In this document: in pieces, positions 42,005 through 51,621 of the stretch | Layout: the number at the start of each line of letters is the position of its first letter | Numbering within the stretch: the first letter of the stretch is position 1 | From: a bacterium | GTDB taxonomy: Bacteria > Planctomycetota > Phycisphaerae > Phycisphaerales > SM1A02 | Length of the DNA stretch: 64,000 nt | NCBI GenBank assembly: GCA_029977865.1 | Contig: JAPOKA010000006.1 | Span: 1 to 64,000 of the forward strand | Direction: 5' to 3' | Made by a program: the position numbers and the translations under genes | Notes under the pieces: generated by a model | Told to the model about the DNA's origin: nothing | What the model saw: the letters and a program-made list of their open reading frames with translations, nothing else | Databases searched by the model: none

Positions 42005-43510
42005 GTGACGGCCGCACGCCGACCCCGGCAAGGGCTTCCGGTCGGCCTGGTCCTTGGCGGCGTTGGGCTCGGGCTGATCGCGGCGACCGCGGCCGCCGAG
42101 GCCGACCTGCACCCGCAGGATGGGCCGCACTGCGAGGTGGTGGTTCGCATCCGCGAGCAGGGGGTCGAGGTCAAGTTGAGCCCGAACCTCGTCTTCCTCG
42201 ACACCCTCTTCGAGTTTCCGCGCGAGGATCCCGGCGCCATCGCGCCGACTGAAGTCTGGGCGCTTCGCGACCTGCTTGCAGCGCACTTCGCGACGCCTTC
42301 GATCTTCCCGATCGTCTCGATCGACGGACTCGCCGCGACGCCAAAACTCGGCGAGGTTCTCGTCAACGCGCCCGATCCAGACCTTCTGCCGCTCTTCGTC
42401 AACACCGGCATGCGCGGCTTGCGCAAGATCGCCTTCACCCTCGACTATCCCACCGAGTCGCTGCCCAGCGAAGTGGCGATTCGATGGCGCGACTTCCCGC
42501 CCGATCCCCTCAGCACCCTCGACGAACCGCTTCCCATGATCATCACGGTCGAGCTGCTCTCGCCGGGCAAGCGCGACCTGATCGAGTTGACGGAGAAGGA
42601 GCCCGAGTTCATCTGGCACGCTCCGACCCTGGAGGAAGCGGCCGCCGCATCGATGGCGGTGCCGGCAGCCCCGCCGCCGCCGGTGGTGCGGACCCTCGCG
42701 ATGCTGCCGGTCGCGGTGTGCACGGCGGGCGCGATCCTCGCGGCGATCTCGCTGCAACGAGGGTGGCGCCGCGGCGGGGGCTTGGCGGCGGTGATCCTGC
42801 TCGCCACCGCCACCGTGGCGACGGTGGGTAGGAAGGCCTGGCCGATCGTGCTGTCGCGCGAAGAGTCGCCGCTGCCGAGTGTCGAGGAGGCCGCGGCGAT
42901 CTTCACGCCGTTGCAGCGGGGGATCTACGCCTCGTTCGATCTCGACGAGGAGGGCGAGGTCTACGACGCCCTTGCGACCTGCGTCGACGGGCCGCTGCTG
43001 CCGCGGGTCTATCGCACGGTGCGGCGAAGCCTGGTGATGGAAGAGGAAGGCGGCGCGGTCGGCCGCGTGATCGAGTTGCGTCCGCTCGAGATCGAGATCG
43101 AGTCGATCGGGCTGGTCGAGCCGCCGGTCGATCCGGCGCCGCTGGTCGCGAACGGGAACCTGAACGCGGAGGCCGCGGCGGGCGCGGGTGCTGGACCCGG
43201 CGGCGAATCTTCGCCGACTCGCGCTGACTCGGGCGGAACCGAATCGATCGTGTCCGGCTCGCGCGACTCGCAGCGGGTGGGGTTCACGGTGCGGTGCAAG
43301 TGGCAGGTCGACGGCGCGGTCTACCACTGGGGCCATGGGCACTTCCGAACCAACGAGTACGAGGGACGCTTTCTCGTGGTCGCCACCGACGAGGGCTGGC
43401 GCATCGCGGGAGACGAACTGATCTCGCAGCGGCGCGTCGACGAGCCGGAGGACGACGGCACCGGCGACCCGCCCGAAGCAGCCGGCGACGACGAGGAGTT
43501 CGAGGTGTGA
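42005..43510 (+). CDS. Membrane-anchored protein of unknown function, first gene of an ABC unit
   Basis: About 501 residues. It begins with a signal-like segment (GLPVGLVLGGVGLGLIAATAAAEA), then a soluble domain of about 180 residues, a two-helix membrane segment near residues 225-275 (LAMLPVAVCTAGAILAAISL, GGGLAAVILLATATVATVG), and a second soluble domain with strand-rich C-terminus (FTVRCKWQVDGAVYHWGHGHF). No family is recognised. It overlaps the ATPase gene by GTGA, so it is likely the substrate-facing partner of that transporter. GTG 42005 is chosen because upstream codons lack coding bias; ATG 41747 and 41765 are alternatives. Confidence 0.6.
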   Translation: MTAARRPRQGLPVGLVLGGVGLGLIAATAAAEADLHPQDGPHCEVVVRIREQGVEVKLSPNLVFLDTLFEFPREDPGAIAPTEVWALRDLLAAHFATPSIFPIVSIDGLAATPKLGEVLVNAPDPDLLPLFVNTGMRGLRKIAFTLDYPTESLPSEVAIRWRDFPPDPLSTLDEPLPMIITVELLSPGKRDLIELTEKEPEFIWHAPTLEEAAAASMAVPAAPPPPVVRTLAMLPVAVCTAGAILAAISLQRGWRRGGGLAAVILLATATVATVGRKAWPIVLSREESPLPSVEEAAAIFTPLQRGIYASFDLDEEGEVYDALATCVDGPLLPRVYRTVRRSLVMEEEGGAVGRVIELRPLEIEIESIGLVEPPVDPAPLVANGNLNAEAAAGAGAGPGGESSPTRADSGGTESIVSGSRDSQRVGFTVRCKWQVDGAVYHWGHGHFRTNEYEGRFLVVATDEGWRIAGDELISQRRVDEPEDDGTGDPPEAAGDDEEFEV

Positions 43511-44193
43511 CGCCCCTCGCCACGATCCGCGACCTTCGCTTCCGCCACCGAGGTGGTCCGTTTGCGATGTCGATCGAGCGCTTCGAACTCGCCCGCGGCG
43601 AGACCGTCGCCTGCGTCGGTCCGAGCGGCTGCGGCAAGACCACGTTGCTCGAGATGCTCGTCGGGATTCGCCGTCCCGACGCCGGTTCGATCGAGATCGA
43701 CGGCGTGCCGTTGCACGCACTCGGCGATGCGCCGCTGCGGGCCTGGCGACGCCGCCGCGTGGGGCTCGTCTTCCAGGACCTGAGGCTGCTCGAGTCGCTC
43801 TCGGCGCTCGAGAACATCCTGCTGCCCTATCACCTCGACCGCACCCTCGGCGATCTCGACTCCGCCACCGCACGGGCCTGCGAACTCGCTCGCTCGATGG
43901 CGATCGAGGCGATGCTCGCCCGCAAGCCGCGGCGCCTGAGTCATGGCGAGCGGCAGCGGGTCGCGGTCTGCCGGGCCCTCGTCGCCGACCCGGTGCTCAT
44001 CGCAGCCGACGAACCGACGGGAAGCCTCGATCCCGACACCGCCCGCATCGCGGTCGATCTGCTGATCGACGCGGCGCGGCAGGGACACCGCACCCTCTTC
44101 ATGGTCACCCACGACCACTCGCTGCTCGAGCGCTTCGATCGGGTGATCGAGCTGCGTTCGCTCATGAGCGTGACCCGAGGAGCGGAGACATGA
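43507..44193 (+). CDS. ABC transporter ATPase, MacB/LolD type
   Basis: A 228-residue ABC ATPase with Walker A GPSGCGKTT, Q-loop VFQDLRLLES, signature LSHGERQR (a variant of LSGGQ), Walker B VLIAADEPTGSLD and switch His in VTHDHSLL. Length and the ADEPTGSLD block fit the MacB/LolD/FtsE group, which powers mechanotransmission rather than bulk transport. It overlaps the preceding and following genes by 4 nt each. Confidence 0.9.
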   Translation: MTPLATIRDLRFRHRGGPFAMSIERFELARGETVACVGPSGCGKTTLLEMLVGIRRPDAGSIEIDGVPLHALGDAPLRAWRRRRVGLVFQDLRLLESLSALENILLPYHLDRTLGDLDSATARACELARSMAIEAMLARKPRRLSHGERQRVAVCRALVADPVLIAADEPTGSLDPDTARIAVDLLIDAARQGHRTLFMVTHDHSLLERFDRVIELRSLMSVTRGAET

Positions 44194-45362
44194 GGGGCAC
44201 GCCGCTTCTGGTGGTGCGCCGGCTCGCGCACGAGTGGCCGCAGACCGCGATTCTGGTCGCGTGCCTGGCGGTCTCGGTGCTGCTGCCGGTGGCGGGGCGA
44301 TTGCTCCTCGATCGCTACGCCGAGTCGTTGCGAAGCCGCGCCGCGGCGACGCCGCTCGTGGTGGGCAGCGCCGGCAGTCCCATCGATCTCGTGCTCGCGT
44401 CGCTCTACTTTCAGAAGGCCGAACTCGAGCCGCTGCCCTTTGCCGAGGTGACGGCGCTCGACCAGAACCGCGACCTCCTCGCGGTGCCGCTCTGCCTCGG
44501 CTTCACCGCTCGCGGCCATCCCGTCGTGGGCACCCGCCTCGACTACTTCGAGGTCCGCGGTCTGATGGCTGCCTCGGGCCATCTCTTGCAGCGGCTTGGC
44601 GACTGCGTGCTTGGCGCCGCCGTGGCGCAGGAGCTCGGGATCGCGGCGGGAGACGAACTCTTCTCCGATCCCCGCGAGGCGTACGACCTCGCCACGGCGC
44701 CGCCGCTCAAGATGCGGGTGCGCGGCGTGCTGGCGCCTCGCGGCACGCCCGACGACGAGGCGGTCTTCGTCGAGGTCCGCACCGCGTGGATCCTCTCGGG
44801 GCTGCTGCACGGCCACGCCGATGCGATCTCGATGCCGGCGACCACCATCATCGGCCGCGACGGCGGCGAGATCGTGCTCGACGAGGGAATCCGCGAGTAC
44901 TACGAGGTGCGCGAGGACAACCTCGCCGGCTTCCACCTGCACGGCGAAGAAGGCTCGATGCCGGTCTCTGCGATCCTCGTCTTCCCGCGGAGCGAGCGGG
45001 CCGGCACGATCGCCGAGGCGCGGCTCGACGAACCGGAGTCGCGGCAGGCGGTGCGGCCGGCGCTGGTGATCGACGACCTGCTTGCCACGGTGGTCAGGGT
45101 GAAGCGGCTCTTCGACGGCGTGGTGGCGGTGCTCGTCGTGGTGACGGCGTTGCTGGCGGCGCTCGTCATCGCCCTCTCGATCCGGGCTCGTCGCGGCGAG
45201 ATCCTGGTGATGGGCGCGATCGGCGCGAGCCCGTGGACGATTCGTCGGGTGCTTGCCGGCGAGATCCTTGCGGTGCTCGTCGCGGCGATCGTGCTCGGCG
45301 CCGCCGGCGCGCTGGTGATCGCCGAACTCGGGGCGGGACTCATCCGCATCGCCGCGGGCTGA
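44190..45362 (+). CDS. FtsX/MacB-like ABC permease with only three visible membrane helices
   Basis: A 390-residue permease. Helix 1 is at residues 18-38 (TAILVACLAVSVLLPVAGRLLL), then a large periplasmic domain to about 300. Two helices follow, VVAVLVVVTALLAALVIALSI (near 315) and ILAVLVAAIVLGAAGALVIAEL (near 370). The segment RARRGEILVMGAIGASPWTIRRVLAGE between them is the FtsX cytoplasmic loop. Standard members have a fourth helix; the protein ends right after the third with GLIRIAAG. It overlaps the ATPase gene by ATGA. Confidence 0.78.
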   Translation: MRGTPLLVVRRLAHEWPQTAILVACLAVSVLLPVAGRLLLDRYAESLRSRAAATPLVVGSAGSPIDLVLASLYFQKAELEPLPFAEVTALDQNRDLLAVPLCLGFTARGHPVVGTRLDYFEVRGLMAASGHLLQRLGDCVLGAAVAQELGIAAGDELFSDPREAYDLATAPPLKMRVRGVLAPRGTPDDEAVFVEVRTAWILSGLLHGHADAISMPATTIIGRDGGEIVLDEGIREYYEVREDNLAGFHLHGEEGSMPVSAILVFPRSERAGTIAEARLDEPESRQAVRPALVIDDLLATVVRVKRLFDGVVAVLVVVTALLAALVIALSIRARRGEILVMGAIGASPWTIRRVLAGEILAVLVAAIVLGAAGALVIAELGAGLIRIAAG

Positions 45363-45394
45363 GTCGCGCGGCTCGTGGGCGAAGCGCCGGCGAC

Positions 45395-46654
45395 TCAGTC
45401 CTTGGCGTCGATCACCCAACCCTGCGGCCAGAGCACCCGCGCGGGCGACTTGGGATCGACCAGAACCCAGGTGCGGCCGCCGGAGTCGCGGAGGCGCCGC
45501 GCCGCCCTCGCCGCAGCCGAACCCATCTTCGCGATCCTCGCTTCCGACTCGCCGTCGAGCGTGAAGGTGATGCGGTGGATGCGGTCGTTGTTGATGCTGG
45601 TGTCGGTGGCCTCGACCGTCTCGACGGACCCCGACGCCACCGTGCCCCAGCGCACCATTCGCTTGCGGATCGATCGATGTCGGATGATGAACCCGGTCGC
45701 CACCAGCGCGAGGGTGCCGACGATGCTGAAGACGATGCCGCCGATGAGGTTGTCGGTGCCGGGCCTCGCGGTGAGGATGCCGATGGTGCCCATGGTGACG
45801 AACCCGAGTCCGAGCCCTCCGACCACGAGCAGGGGAAAGTGGGTGCCGCGCCAGGCCCGCCGCGCGATCGGAGCAGGAATGTCGCGCCGAGGTGGCGGCT
45901 GCTCGCGAAGCGACTCGACCATCGCTGCGGTGACAAGCATGCCGCGCACCGCGCGGCCGATGAAGCCGCCCGAGCGCTCGTAGGTCGCCTTGGCCTCTGC
46001 GCCGTAGGAGCCGGGCACCGCCGCGACGGCGCGGCGGCTCGCCTCGGGGTCGTCGACGATCGCGGAAGCGACCAGGCGCGCGTCGGCGACGAACTGCCGA
46101 CGCGCCGGGCCGTCGAGCCGCTCGTCGCGAACCCGACGCGTGAGCCCGACATCGCCTCGGACCCGATGGACGATGGCGCCGCGGCCGAAGAACTTCGTCC
46201 GCAGGTCGTGGCAAGCGAGAAAGGCGTCGATGGTGTCGCGGCCGAGCAGCACCCGCGCCGACTCTGGATTGGCGGTGATCACCAGGAATCGCTTGGAGAA
46301 CTCCGGCTCGCCGTCGAGGTCGAGCGTGGGCACGCCCGCGAAGCGAAACATCGCCAGTGCCATGCGGTCGGCGAGGGACTGCCGCGGAATCAGCTCGAAC
46401 TCGGGCAAGCGCGCCTGCGGACGATGGAAGAACAGCAGCGTGCGCCGGATCTCGGTGTGGTGTTCGTCGTTGGACTCGGTCCAACTCGCATCGACGAGCA
46501 CGTCGCATCCCTGCGGGTGGGTGCAGATCGCGGTGGGCCCGAGCTCGATGCCCGACTGGTCGAGGGCGGATTCCAAGGCCTCGCGAGCCGCCGGGGGCAT
46601 CTCGGCGAGGACGAATCCAGGCGGGAGTTCAGGGCCAGCCTCGGGCGACGGCAT
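45395..46654 (-). CDS. Membrane protein of unknown function
   Basis: A 419-residue protein. Residues 1-250 are soluble and rich in charged residues; two helices lie at about 270-325 (LLVVGGLGLGFVTMGTIGIL and GGIVFSIVGTLALVATGFII). A C-terminal soluble part holds ITFTLDGESEARIAKMG. No domain is recognised. TACACT on the minus strand sits 7 nt before the ATG, so the mRNA may be leaderless. It converges on the ABC permease. Confidence 0.7.
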   Translation of the reverse strand: MPSPEAGPELPPGFVLAEMPPAAREALESALDQSGIELGPTAICTHPQGCDVLVDASWTESNDEHHTEIRRTLLFFHRPQARLPEFELIPRQSLADRMALAMFRFAGVPTLDLDGEPEFSKRFLVITANPESARVLLGRDTIDAFLACHDLRTKFFGRGAIVHRVRGDVGLTRRVRDERLDGPARRQFVADARLVASAIVDDPEASRRAVAAVPGSYGAEAKATYERSGGFIGRAVRGMLVTAAMVESLREQPPPRRDIPAPIARRAWRGTHFPLLVVGGLGLGFVTMGTIGILTARPGTDNLIGGIVFSIVGTLALVATGFIIRHRSIRKRMVRWGTVASGSVETVEATDTSINNDRIHRITFTLDGESEARIAKMGSAAARAARRLRDSGGRTWVLVDPKSPARVLWPQGWVIDAKD

Positions 46655-46661
46655 CGAGGCG

Positions 46662-46667
46662 AGTGTA
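46662..46667 (-). promoter_or_regulatory. -10 element placed for a leaderless mRNA at 46654
   Basis: TACACT on the minus strand ends 7 nt before the ATG. The same hexamer lies before the genes at 13479 and 36129. Confidence 0.45.
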
Positions 46668-46738
46668 GAGGGTGGATCGGGCTCGCTGCGAGGTCGTTCG
46701 CACGGTGAACTTCGGGCCTGGCCGCGGAGCGCAGTCGA

Positions 46739-47071
46739 TCACGGTCGCCAGTTGCGCGAGCGGGACTGGATCGACCCGACGTCGGAGACGAGCTTGCGGG
46801 TGTCGGTGAGCAGCTGCTTCATGTCCTTGTCGAGACTTTCGGCGATGAATCCGACCCGGTGCACCGCTTGGCCGATCGTGGCCGGGGTGGCGACGAGCCG
46901 CGAGTCGAGCTTCTGATCGATCGACCGCAGCAAGAGCACGACCTCGTCGGGGCTGGCCGCGCTGGTGGTCGTCACCGGCGGAGTCTGCGGTGCGCGAGCG
47001 AGGCCGAGCAGCACGACGAGCGAGGCGCCGGCGAGTCCGGAGATGGCGTGCGAAATCGATGCGTGGTTCAT
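46739..47071 (-). CDS. Small exported or membrane-anchored protein of unknown function
   Basis: A 110-residue protein with an N-terminal hydrophobic helix (HAISGLAGASLVVLLGLARA) and a helical soluble body (SPDEVVLLLRSIDQKLDSRL ... DKDMKQLLTDTRKLVSDVG) that looks coiled-coil. AGGAG at 7 nt before the ATG is one of the best ribosome binding sites in the window. No family recognised. Confidence 0.65.
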   Translation of the reverse strand: MNHASISHAISGLAGASLVVLLGLARAPQTPPVTTTSAASPDEVVLLLRSIDQKLDSRLVATPATIGQAVHRVGFIAESLDKDMKQLLTDTRKLVSDVGSIQSRSRNWRP

Positions 47072-47173
47072 GGGGTGGCTCCTGGGAAGGCACGGAAGGC
47101 GCGGCGGTCGAGCGGCAGTCTTGACAACCGAAGGGTAGGGTCGCCTCGTCGAGATCCCGGAGGATCCTCCCGC

Positions 47174-47179
47174 TACGCT
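47174..47179 (+). promoter_or_regulatory. -10 element close to the rlmK start
   Basis: TACGCT lies 8 nt before the ATG at 47188, consistent with a leaderless or nearly leaderless transcript. Confidence 0.4.
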
Positions 47180-47187
47180 TCCGCCCC

Positions 47188-48225
47188 ATGCTTGGCGAGC
47201 GGCTTGCGAATCGGATGAAGCATCTGGCGAAGTGGGGGCGGCGGCAGGGGATCTCCTGCTTCCGCCTCTACGAGCGCGATGTGCCGGAGTATCCGGCGAT
47301 CGTCGACTGGTACGCCGACGTCGATCCCGCGACGGGCGCGCCGGTCGATCTCGCCCGCGCAGGCGACGCGGTCGCGTGGCTCTTCCGGCGCAAGAAGGAC
47401 GAGACGCCGCAGCAGGAGCTCGACCATCGCCGCGACAGCGAGGCGGAGATCCTCGCCGGGCTCGACATCCCGCGGGAGCGACTCTTCGTCAAGCATCGAG
47501 GGCGGCAGGTCGGCGACGAGGGCGGCCGCGAGCAGTACGAACGCGTGGGCGATGCCGGTCGCACCAAGGTGGTCGCAGAGCACGGGCTGCGGTTCGAGGT
47601 GAACCTCTCCGACTACCTCGACGTGGGGCTCTTTCTCGACCACCGGCCGACGCGGCTCTCGGTGCAGCAGCGAGCGTCGGGCAAGCGGGTGCTGAACCTC
47701 TTCGCCTACACGGGTGCCTTCAGCGTGCACGCGCGGGCGGGCGGCGCGGTCGCGACGACCACCGTCGACATGTCGAAGACCTACCTCGAGTGGTACGGTC
47801 GCAACCTCGCCCTGAACGGCTTCGCCCTCGACCCCGAACATCGCGCGATCCACACCGACTGCCTGCAGTGGCTCGAGGCGGGGCCGGCGTCGGCGGAAGA
47901 ACGCTACGACCTCGTCGTCTGCGATCCGCCGACCTTCTCGAACTCGAAGCGGATGAAGGCGGAGTCGTTCTCGATCGATCGCGACCATCCGCAACTGCTC
48001 AGGTGGATCGCGCGGTTCGTGGCGCCCAAGGGCGAGGTCTTCTTCTCGACCAATTCGCGCGGCTTCGACCTCGCGCCGGACGCGGTGCCGCCGGGCTTCG
48101 GGTGCCAGGAGATCAGCCACCGTTCGGTGCCGGAGGACTTCCGAAACCGCAAGATCCACCGCTGCTGGAGACTCGCCGAGGGCTGGGTCGAGCGGAAGCG
48201 GGGCGGCGCGGGATCCGCCGGCTGA
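47188..48225 (+). CDS. rlmK: 23S rRNA methyltransferase, RlmK type (stand-alone)
   Basis: A 345-residue SAM methyltransferase that matches the C-terminal half of E. coli RlmKL, which makes m7G2069 in 23S rRNA. It opens FANRL-like (GERLANRMKHLAKWGRRQGISCFRLYERDVPEYPAIVD, in blocks), with GLRFEVNLSDYLDVGLFLDHRP, the SAM motif LNLFAYTGAFSVHA, and DLVVCDPPTFSNSKRM. In E. coli RlmK is fused to RlmL; here no RlmL or THUMP domain is present or adjacent. RlmI-type C5-methyltransferases are related, but the DLDVGLF/SNSKRM pattern favours RlmK. Confidence 0.85.
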   Translation: MLGERLANRMKHLAKWGRRQGISCFRLYERDVPEYPAIVDWYADVDPATGAPVDLARAGDAVAWLFRRKKDETPQQELDHRRDSEAEILAGLDIPRERLFVKHRGRQVGDEGGREQYERVGDAGRTKVVAEHGLRFEVNLSDYLDVGLFLDHRPTRLSVQQRASGKRVLNLFAYTGAFSVHARAGGAVATTTVDMSKTYLEWYGRNLALNGFALDPEHRAIHTDCLQWLEAGPASAEERYDLVVCDPPTFSNSKRMKAESFSIDRDHPQLLRWIARFVAPKGEVFFSTNSRGFDLAPDAVPPGFGCQEISHRSVPEDFRNRKIHRCWRLAEGWVERKRGGAGSAG

Positions 48226-48309
48226 GGGTCGGGGCGGCGGGGTCGTCGCCGGGCCGAAACTTGCGGCGAGATCCTGGCCTTTCCCCTGAAGCCGAGCGGA
48301 GCCGCATGC

Positions 48310-48315
48310 GAAGAT
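48310..48315 (+). promoter_or_regulatory. Weak extended -10 element before the AAA+ gene
   Basis: GAAGAT preceded by TGC (extended -10 form) lies 6 nt before the ATG at 48322. The hexamer is a weak match. Confidence 0.25.
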
Positions 48316-48321
48316 GCGACC

Positions 48322-49806
48322 ATGACCACGATCTCGTCACCTACTGCCCTCGGCAGCTCGCGTCGGCCCTCCCCGATTCGCACCCTCGCGGAGTTGCAAG
48401 CCTCGGGGTGGCGGTCGCGATCGGTCAAGGACGAACTGCGCGAGAACTTCACCCAGGCGCTGGTGGCGGCGACGCGATCGGGCGCTGCGGGGGCTTCGAC
48501 GCTCTTCCCCGGCATCGTCGGCTACGACGACACCGTGCTGCCGGAGGTGGCCAACGGCCTGCTCGCGGGACACGACCTGCTCTTCCTCGGCGAGAAGGGT
48601 CAGGGCAAGAGTCGGCTGATGCGGCTCTTGCCGCGGTTCCTCGACGAGTGGCTGCCGTATCTCGACCTGCCCGGATCGCCGGTGCATGAAGATCCCGAGC
48701 GGCCGATCACCCGCGCCGGCCGCGAGCTGCTGGCATCGCGGCCGCCGGAAGAGGTTCCGATCGCCTGGTGGCATCGCGACGATCGCTACGCCGAGCGGCT
48801 CGCCCCCGGCACCAAGTTCGCGGATGTGATCGGCGAGATCGATCCCGCGAAGCTCATCTCGGGCACCTCGATGTCCGCCGAGGAGGCGCTGCACTTCGGG
48901 CTCATCCCGCGGCAGCATCGCGGCATCTTCGCCATGAACGAGCTGCCCGACCTCGACGAGCTGGTGCAGGTGGGGCTCTTCAACATCCTTGAAGAGCGCG
49001 ACGTGCAGATCCGCGGCTATCCGGTGCGCTTCGACCTGGACATCCTGGTGCTCTTCAGCGCGAATCCCTCCACCTACAACCGTTCCGGCAAGGTGATTCC
49101 GCAGCTCAAGGATCGCATCGGCTCGACCATCGCGACCCACTACCCCCGCGAGCGCTCGACCGGCATGGCCATCACCCGGCAGGAAGCGGGCATCGAACTC
49201 GACGGCGACTTCCCGGTGGTGGTGCCGCCGTTCATGGAAGAGATCGTCGAGGAGATCGCCCGCAGCGCCCGCAGCTCGCGGCTCGTCGACCAGGCCAGCG
49301 GCGTCAGCGCCCGCTTCGCCATCGCCAACTACCGCACCATGATCGCCAACGCGCGGCGGCGGGCGATCTCGCTCGGCGAGCGTCCGGCGGTGCCGCGGAT
49401 CAGCGACCTCGCCCATCTCAAGTCGAGCGCCATCGGCAAGCTCGAGCTCGATCTCATGGGTTCGCACCAGATGACCGAGGCCCAGGCGATCGACGCGATC
49501 GTGGCCGGGGCGATCTCCACCGTCTTCGAGGAGTACGTCGATGCCCACGGCCTCGCGCCGATCGTCGAGGTCTTCGCGGAAGGGGTGCGGGTGGAAGTGG
49601 GAGACATGCTTCCCTCGACCGCCTACGAGGCGGCCCTGCGGGTGGCGCCGGCGGCGTGGAGCAAGGCCTTCGAGGTGAACGCCGCGAACGATGCCGCGGT
49701 GCGGGCCAGCTGCTGCGAGTTCGTGCTCGCGGGAATGTGGGCGACCGATCGGCTCTCGCGCAGCGAGAAGCACGGGCGAATCTCCTACGAGGCGCCGGGC
49801 ACGTGA
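48322..49806 (+). CDS. AAA+ ATPase of the magnesium-chelatase/MoxR type
   Basis: A 494-residue AAA+ protein. Walker A is GEKGQGKS (90-97). The Walker B region reads [10 protein letters not shown], where Asn206 stands in place of the usual Asp, followed by Glu207. Sensor 1 is FSANPS, and a conserved [20 protein letters not shown]-like segment ([13 protein letters not shown] here) follows. The lid domain is in the C-terminal third. Such ATPases work with a VWA-domain partner to remodel proteins or insert cofactors. The next gene is that partner and overlaps by GTGA. Target unknown. Confidence 0.82.
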   Translation: MTTISSPTALGSSRRPSPIRTLAELQASGWRSRSVKDELRENFTQALVAATRSGAAGASTLFPGIVGYDDTVLPEVANGLLAGHDLLFLGEKGQGKSRLMRLLPRFLDEWLPYLDLPGSPVHEDPERPITRAGRELLASRPPEEVPIAWWHRDDRYAERLAPGTKFADVIGEIDPAKLISGTSMSAEEALHFGLIPRQHRGIFAMNELPDLDELVQVGLFNILEERDVQIRGYPVRFDLDILVLFSANPSTYNRSGKVIPQLKDRIGSTIATHYPRERSTGMAITRQEAGIELDGDFPVVVPPFMEEIVEEIARSARSSRLVDQASGVSARFAIANYRTMIANARRRAISLGERPAVPRISDLAHLKSSAIGKLELDLMGSHQMTEAQAIDAIVAGAISTVFEEYVDAHGLAPIVEVFAEGVRVEVGDMLPSTAYEAALRVAPAAWSKAFEVNAANDAAVRASCCEFVLAGMWATDRLSRSEKHGRISYEAPGT

Positions 49807-51542
49807 GCGAGGCGCCACGAGACGAGGTCGCGGCGGATTCCGGCCGCGAGCCGAGGCCGCATCCGCCGCTTGGCGGCGTGGTGCACACCTACCTGCGCTA
49901 CGACCCGCTCGAGTTCCCGCCGCCATCGAACCCGCAGCGCGGCGGCGACGCCGCGGATGCGATGCTCGACCATCTGCTGACCTACGGCTCGCGGCGCCGC
50001 TTCACCGAGGCTGAACTCGCGGAGGCGATCCGCATCGATCCCTCGCAGATCGCCGGCTTCGGGCCGAGCCTCGAGGCGATCAAGGCGATGCTCGAGGCGC
50101 GGAAGCGGAAGATCCTCGAGCGCTACGACCCCGCACCCGCCGAAGACGCGGCGGACGACGCCTATCGCGCCGCGGCCAAGGCGGTCTCGGTGCCGGATGA
50201 ACTCGCGCCGCAGATCCTGCCTTGGCTCGATCGCGGCCAGCTGAGCCAGCTCGAGCGAATCCATCGTCGGCTCGCCGACGGGAGCGATCTCGCACGCGAA
50301 CTCATGCGGGCGATCGCGCGGCTTCGAGACCGCTTCGCCGTCGAGTCCCTCGCCGCCAACTATCCCTTCACCGGCCGCGAAGCCCTCGATGTGCCGACGG
50401 CGCTCGAGGTGAAGGAGGAACTCGCCCGCATCGATCGCCTGCTCGAACAGATCGAGGAGGCGCTCGAGAACGCCAAGCCGGCGGTGGTCGACCTCGACGC
50501 GTTGAGCGAGTTCGTCGGCGAAGAGGAACTCGAGAACCTCGAGGGACTGCAGCGTCGGGTGAACGAGCTGCTGCGGCAGATGGCCGAGGAGGCCGGACTC
50601 GAGCGAACCGCCGAGGGATACCAGGCCTCGCCCAAGGCGCTGCGGACCTACCAGAAGCGGCTGCTGTCGGCGATCTTCAACGACCTCTCCGATGCTCGCC
50701 GGGGTCGGCACGAAGGCGTGGTGAGCCGCGACGGCGCGATCGAACTGCCTTCGACCCGTCCCTACGAGTTCGGCGACTCGCCGGCTTCGCTCGATGTGCC
50801 GCAGTCGATTCTCAACGCGGTGGCTCGCACCGGACGCGGTCGACCGGCCCCGGAGGATCTGGTGGTGCATCGCACCCGCCGGACTCCCAAGTGCGCGACG
50901 GCGCTGGTGCTCGACATGTCCGGCTCGATGCGCTACGGCGGGCAGTACATCGCCTGCAAGAAGATGGCCCTGGCCCTCGATGGGCTCATCCGCAGCGAGT
51001 ACCCCGGCGACTTCCTGCAGGTCGTCGAGATGGACACCCTCGCCCGGCTGCGGCGGCCCGGCGAGATCGTGGAACTCATGCCCAAGATCGTCTCGATCCA
51101 CGATCCGGTGGTGCGGCTGCGGGCGGACATGAGCGATCCCGAGATCACCGAACTCGACCTGCCGCTCCACTTCACCAACATCCAGCGGGCCCTGGCGCTC
51201 TCGCGGCAAGTGCTGGCTACTCAGGACACCACCAACCGTCAGGTCTTCCTGCTCACCGACGGCCTGCCCACCGCGCACTTCGAGGACAGCATGCTCTACA
51301 TGCTGTACCCGCCCGATCCCCGCACCGAGCGCGAGACGATGCGAGAAGCGCTTCGCTGCAAGGCGGAGGGCATCGTCATCAACATCTTCCTGCTGCCGAG
51401 CTGGTCGCAGAGCGAGGACGATGTCCGCTTTGCGCATCGGCTCGCGGAGTCGACCGGAGGGCGGGTGCTCTTCGTGGGGGGCGAGGAGCTCGATCGCTTC
51501 GTGGTCTGGGACTATCTCCGCGGCCGCCGCATCGTGCTGTAG
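49803..51542 (+). CDS. VWA-domain partner of the AAA+ ATPase
   Basis: A 579-residue protein. The C-terminal von Willebrand A domain (about 365-575) has a complete MIDAS: DMSGS (Asp371, Ser373, Ser375), FTNI with the Thr, and LTDGLPT with the Asp. Residues 200-300 are helical with coiled-coil character ([17 protein letters not shown]). The rest has no known domain. By analogy to ChlI/ChlD and MoxR/VWA pairs, the MIDAS would grip a metal-bridged target. The GTG start overlaps the ATPase gene, so both are made together. Confidence 0.8.
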   Translation: MSEAPRDEVAADSGREPRPHPPLGGVVHTYLRYDPLEFPPPSNPQRGGDAADAMLDHLLTYGSRRRFTEAELAEAIRIDPSQIAGFGPSLEAIKAMLEARKRKILERYDPAPAEDAADDAYRAAAKAVSVPDELAPQILPWLDRGQLSQLERIHRRLADGSDLARELMRAIARLRDRFAVESLAANYPFTGREALDVPTALEVKEELARIDRLLEQIEEALENAKPAVVDLDALSEFVGEEELENLEGLQRRVNELLRQMAEEAGLERTAEGYQASPKALRTYQKRLLSAIFNDLSDARRGRHEGVVSRDGAIELPSTRPYEFGDSPASLDVPQSILNAVARTGRGRPAPEDLVVHRTRRTPKCATALVLDMSGSMRYGGQYIACKKMALALDGLIRSEYPGDFLQVVEMDTLARLRRPGEIVELMPKIVSIHDPVVRLRADMSDPEITELDLPLHFTNIQRALALSRQVLATQDTTNRQVFLLTDGLPTAHFEDSMLYMLYPPDPRTERETMREALRCKAEGIVINIFLLPSWSQSEDDVRFAHRLAESTGGRVLFVGGEELDRFVVWDYLRGRRIVL

Positions 51543-51621
51543 GCGCCGCACTTCCTCGAGACCGCGGTCCGAGCGGCAACCGCATATCCTCGGCGGCGGC
51601 TACGCCTGTTCCCGATCAACC

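Noticed and set aside
47121-47126. Perfect -35 hexamer TTGACA on the plus strand
   Set aside because: No -10 lies 15-19 nt downstream; TACGCT at 47174 is far too distant to be its partner.
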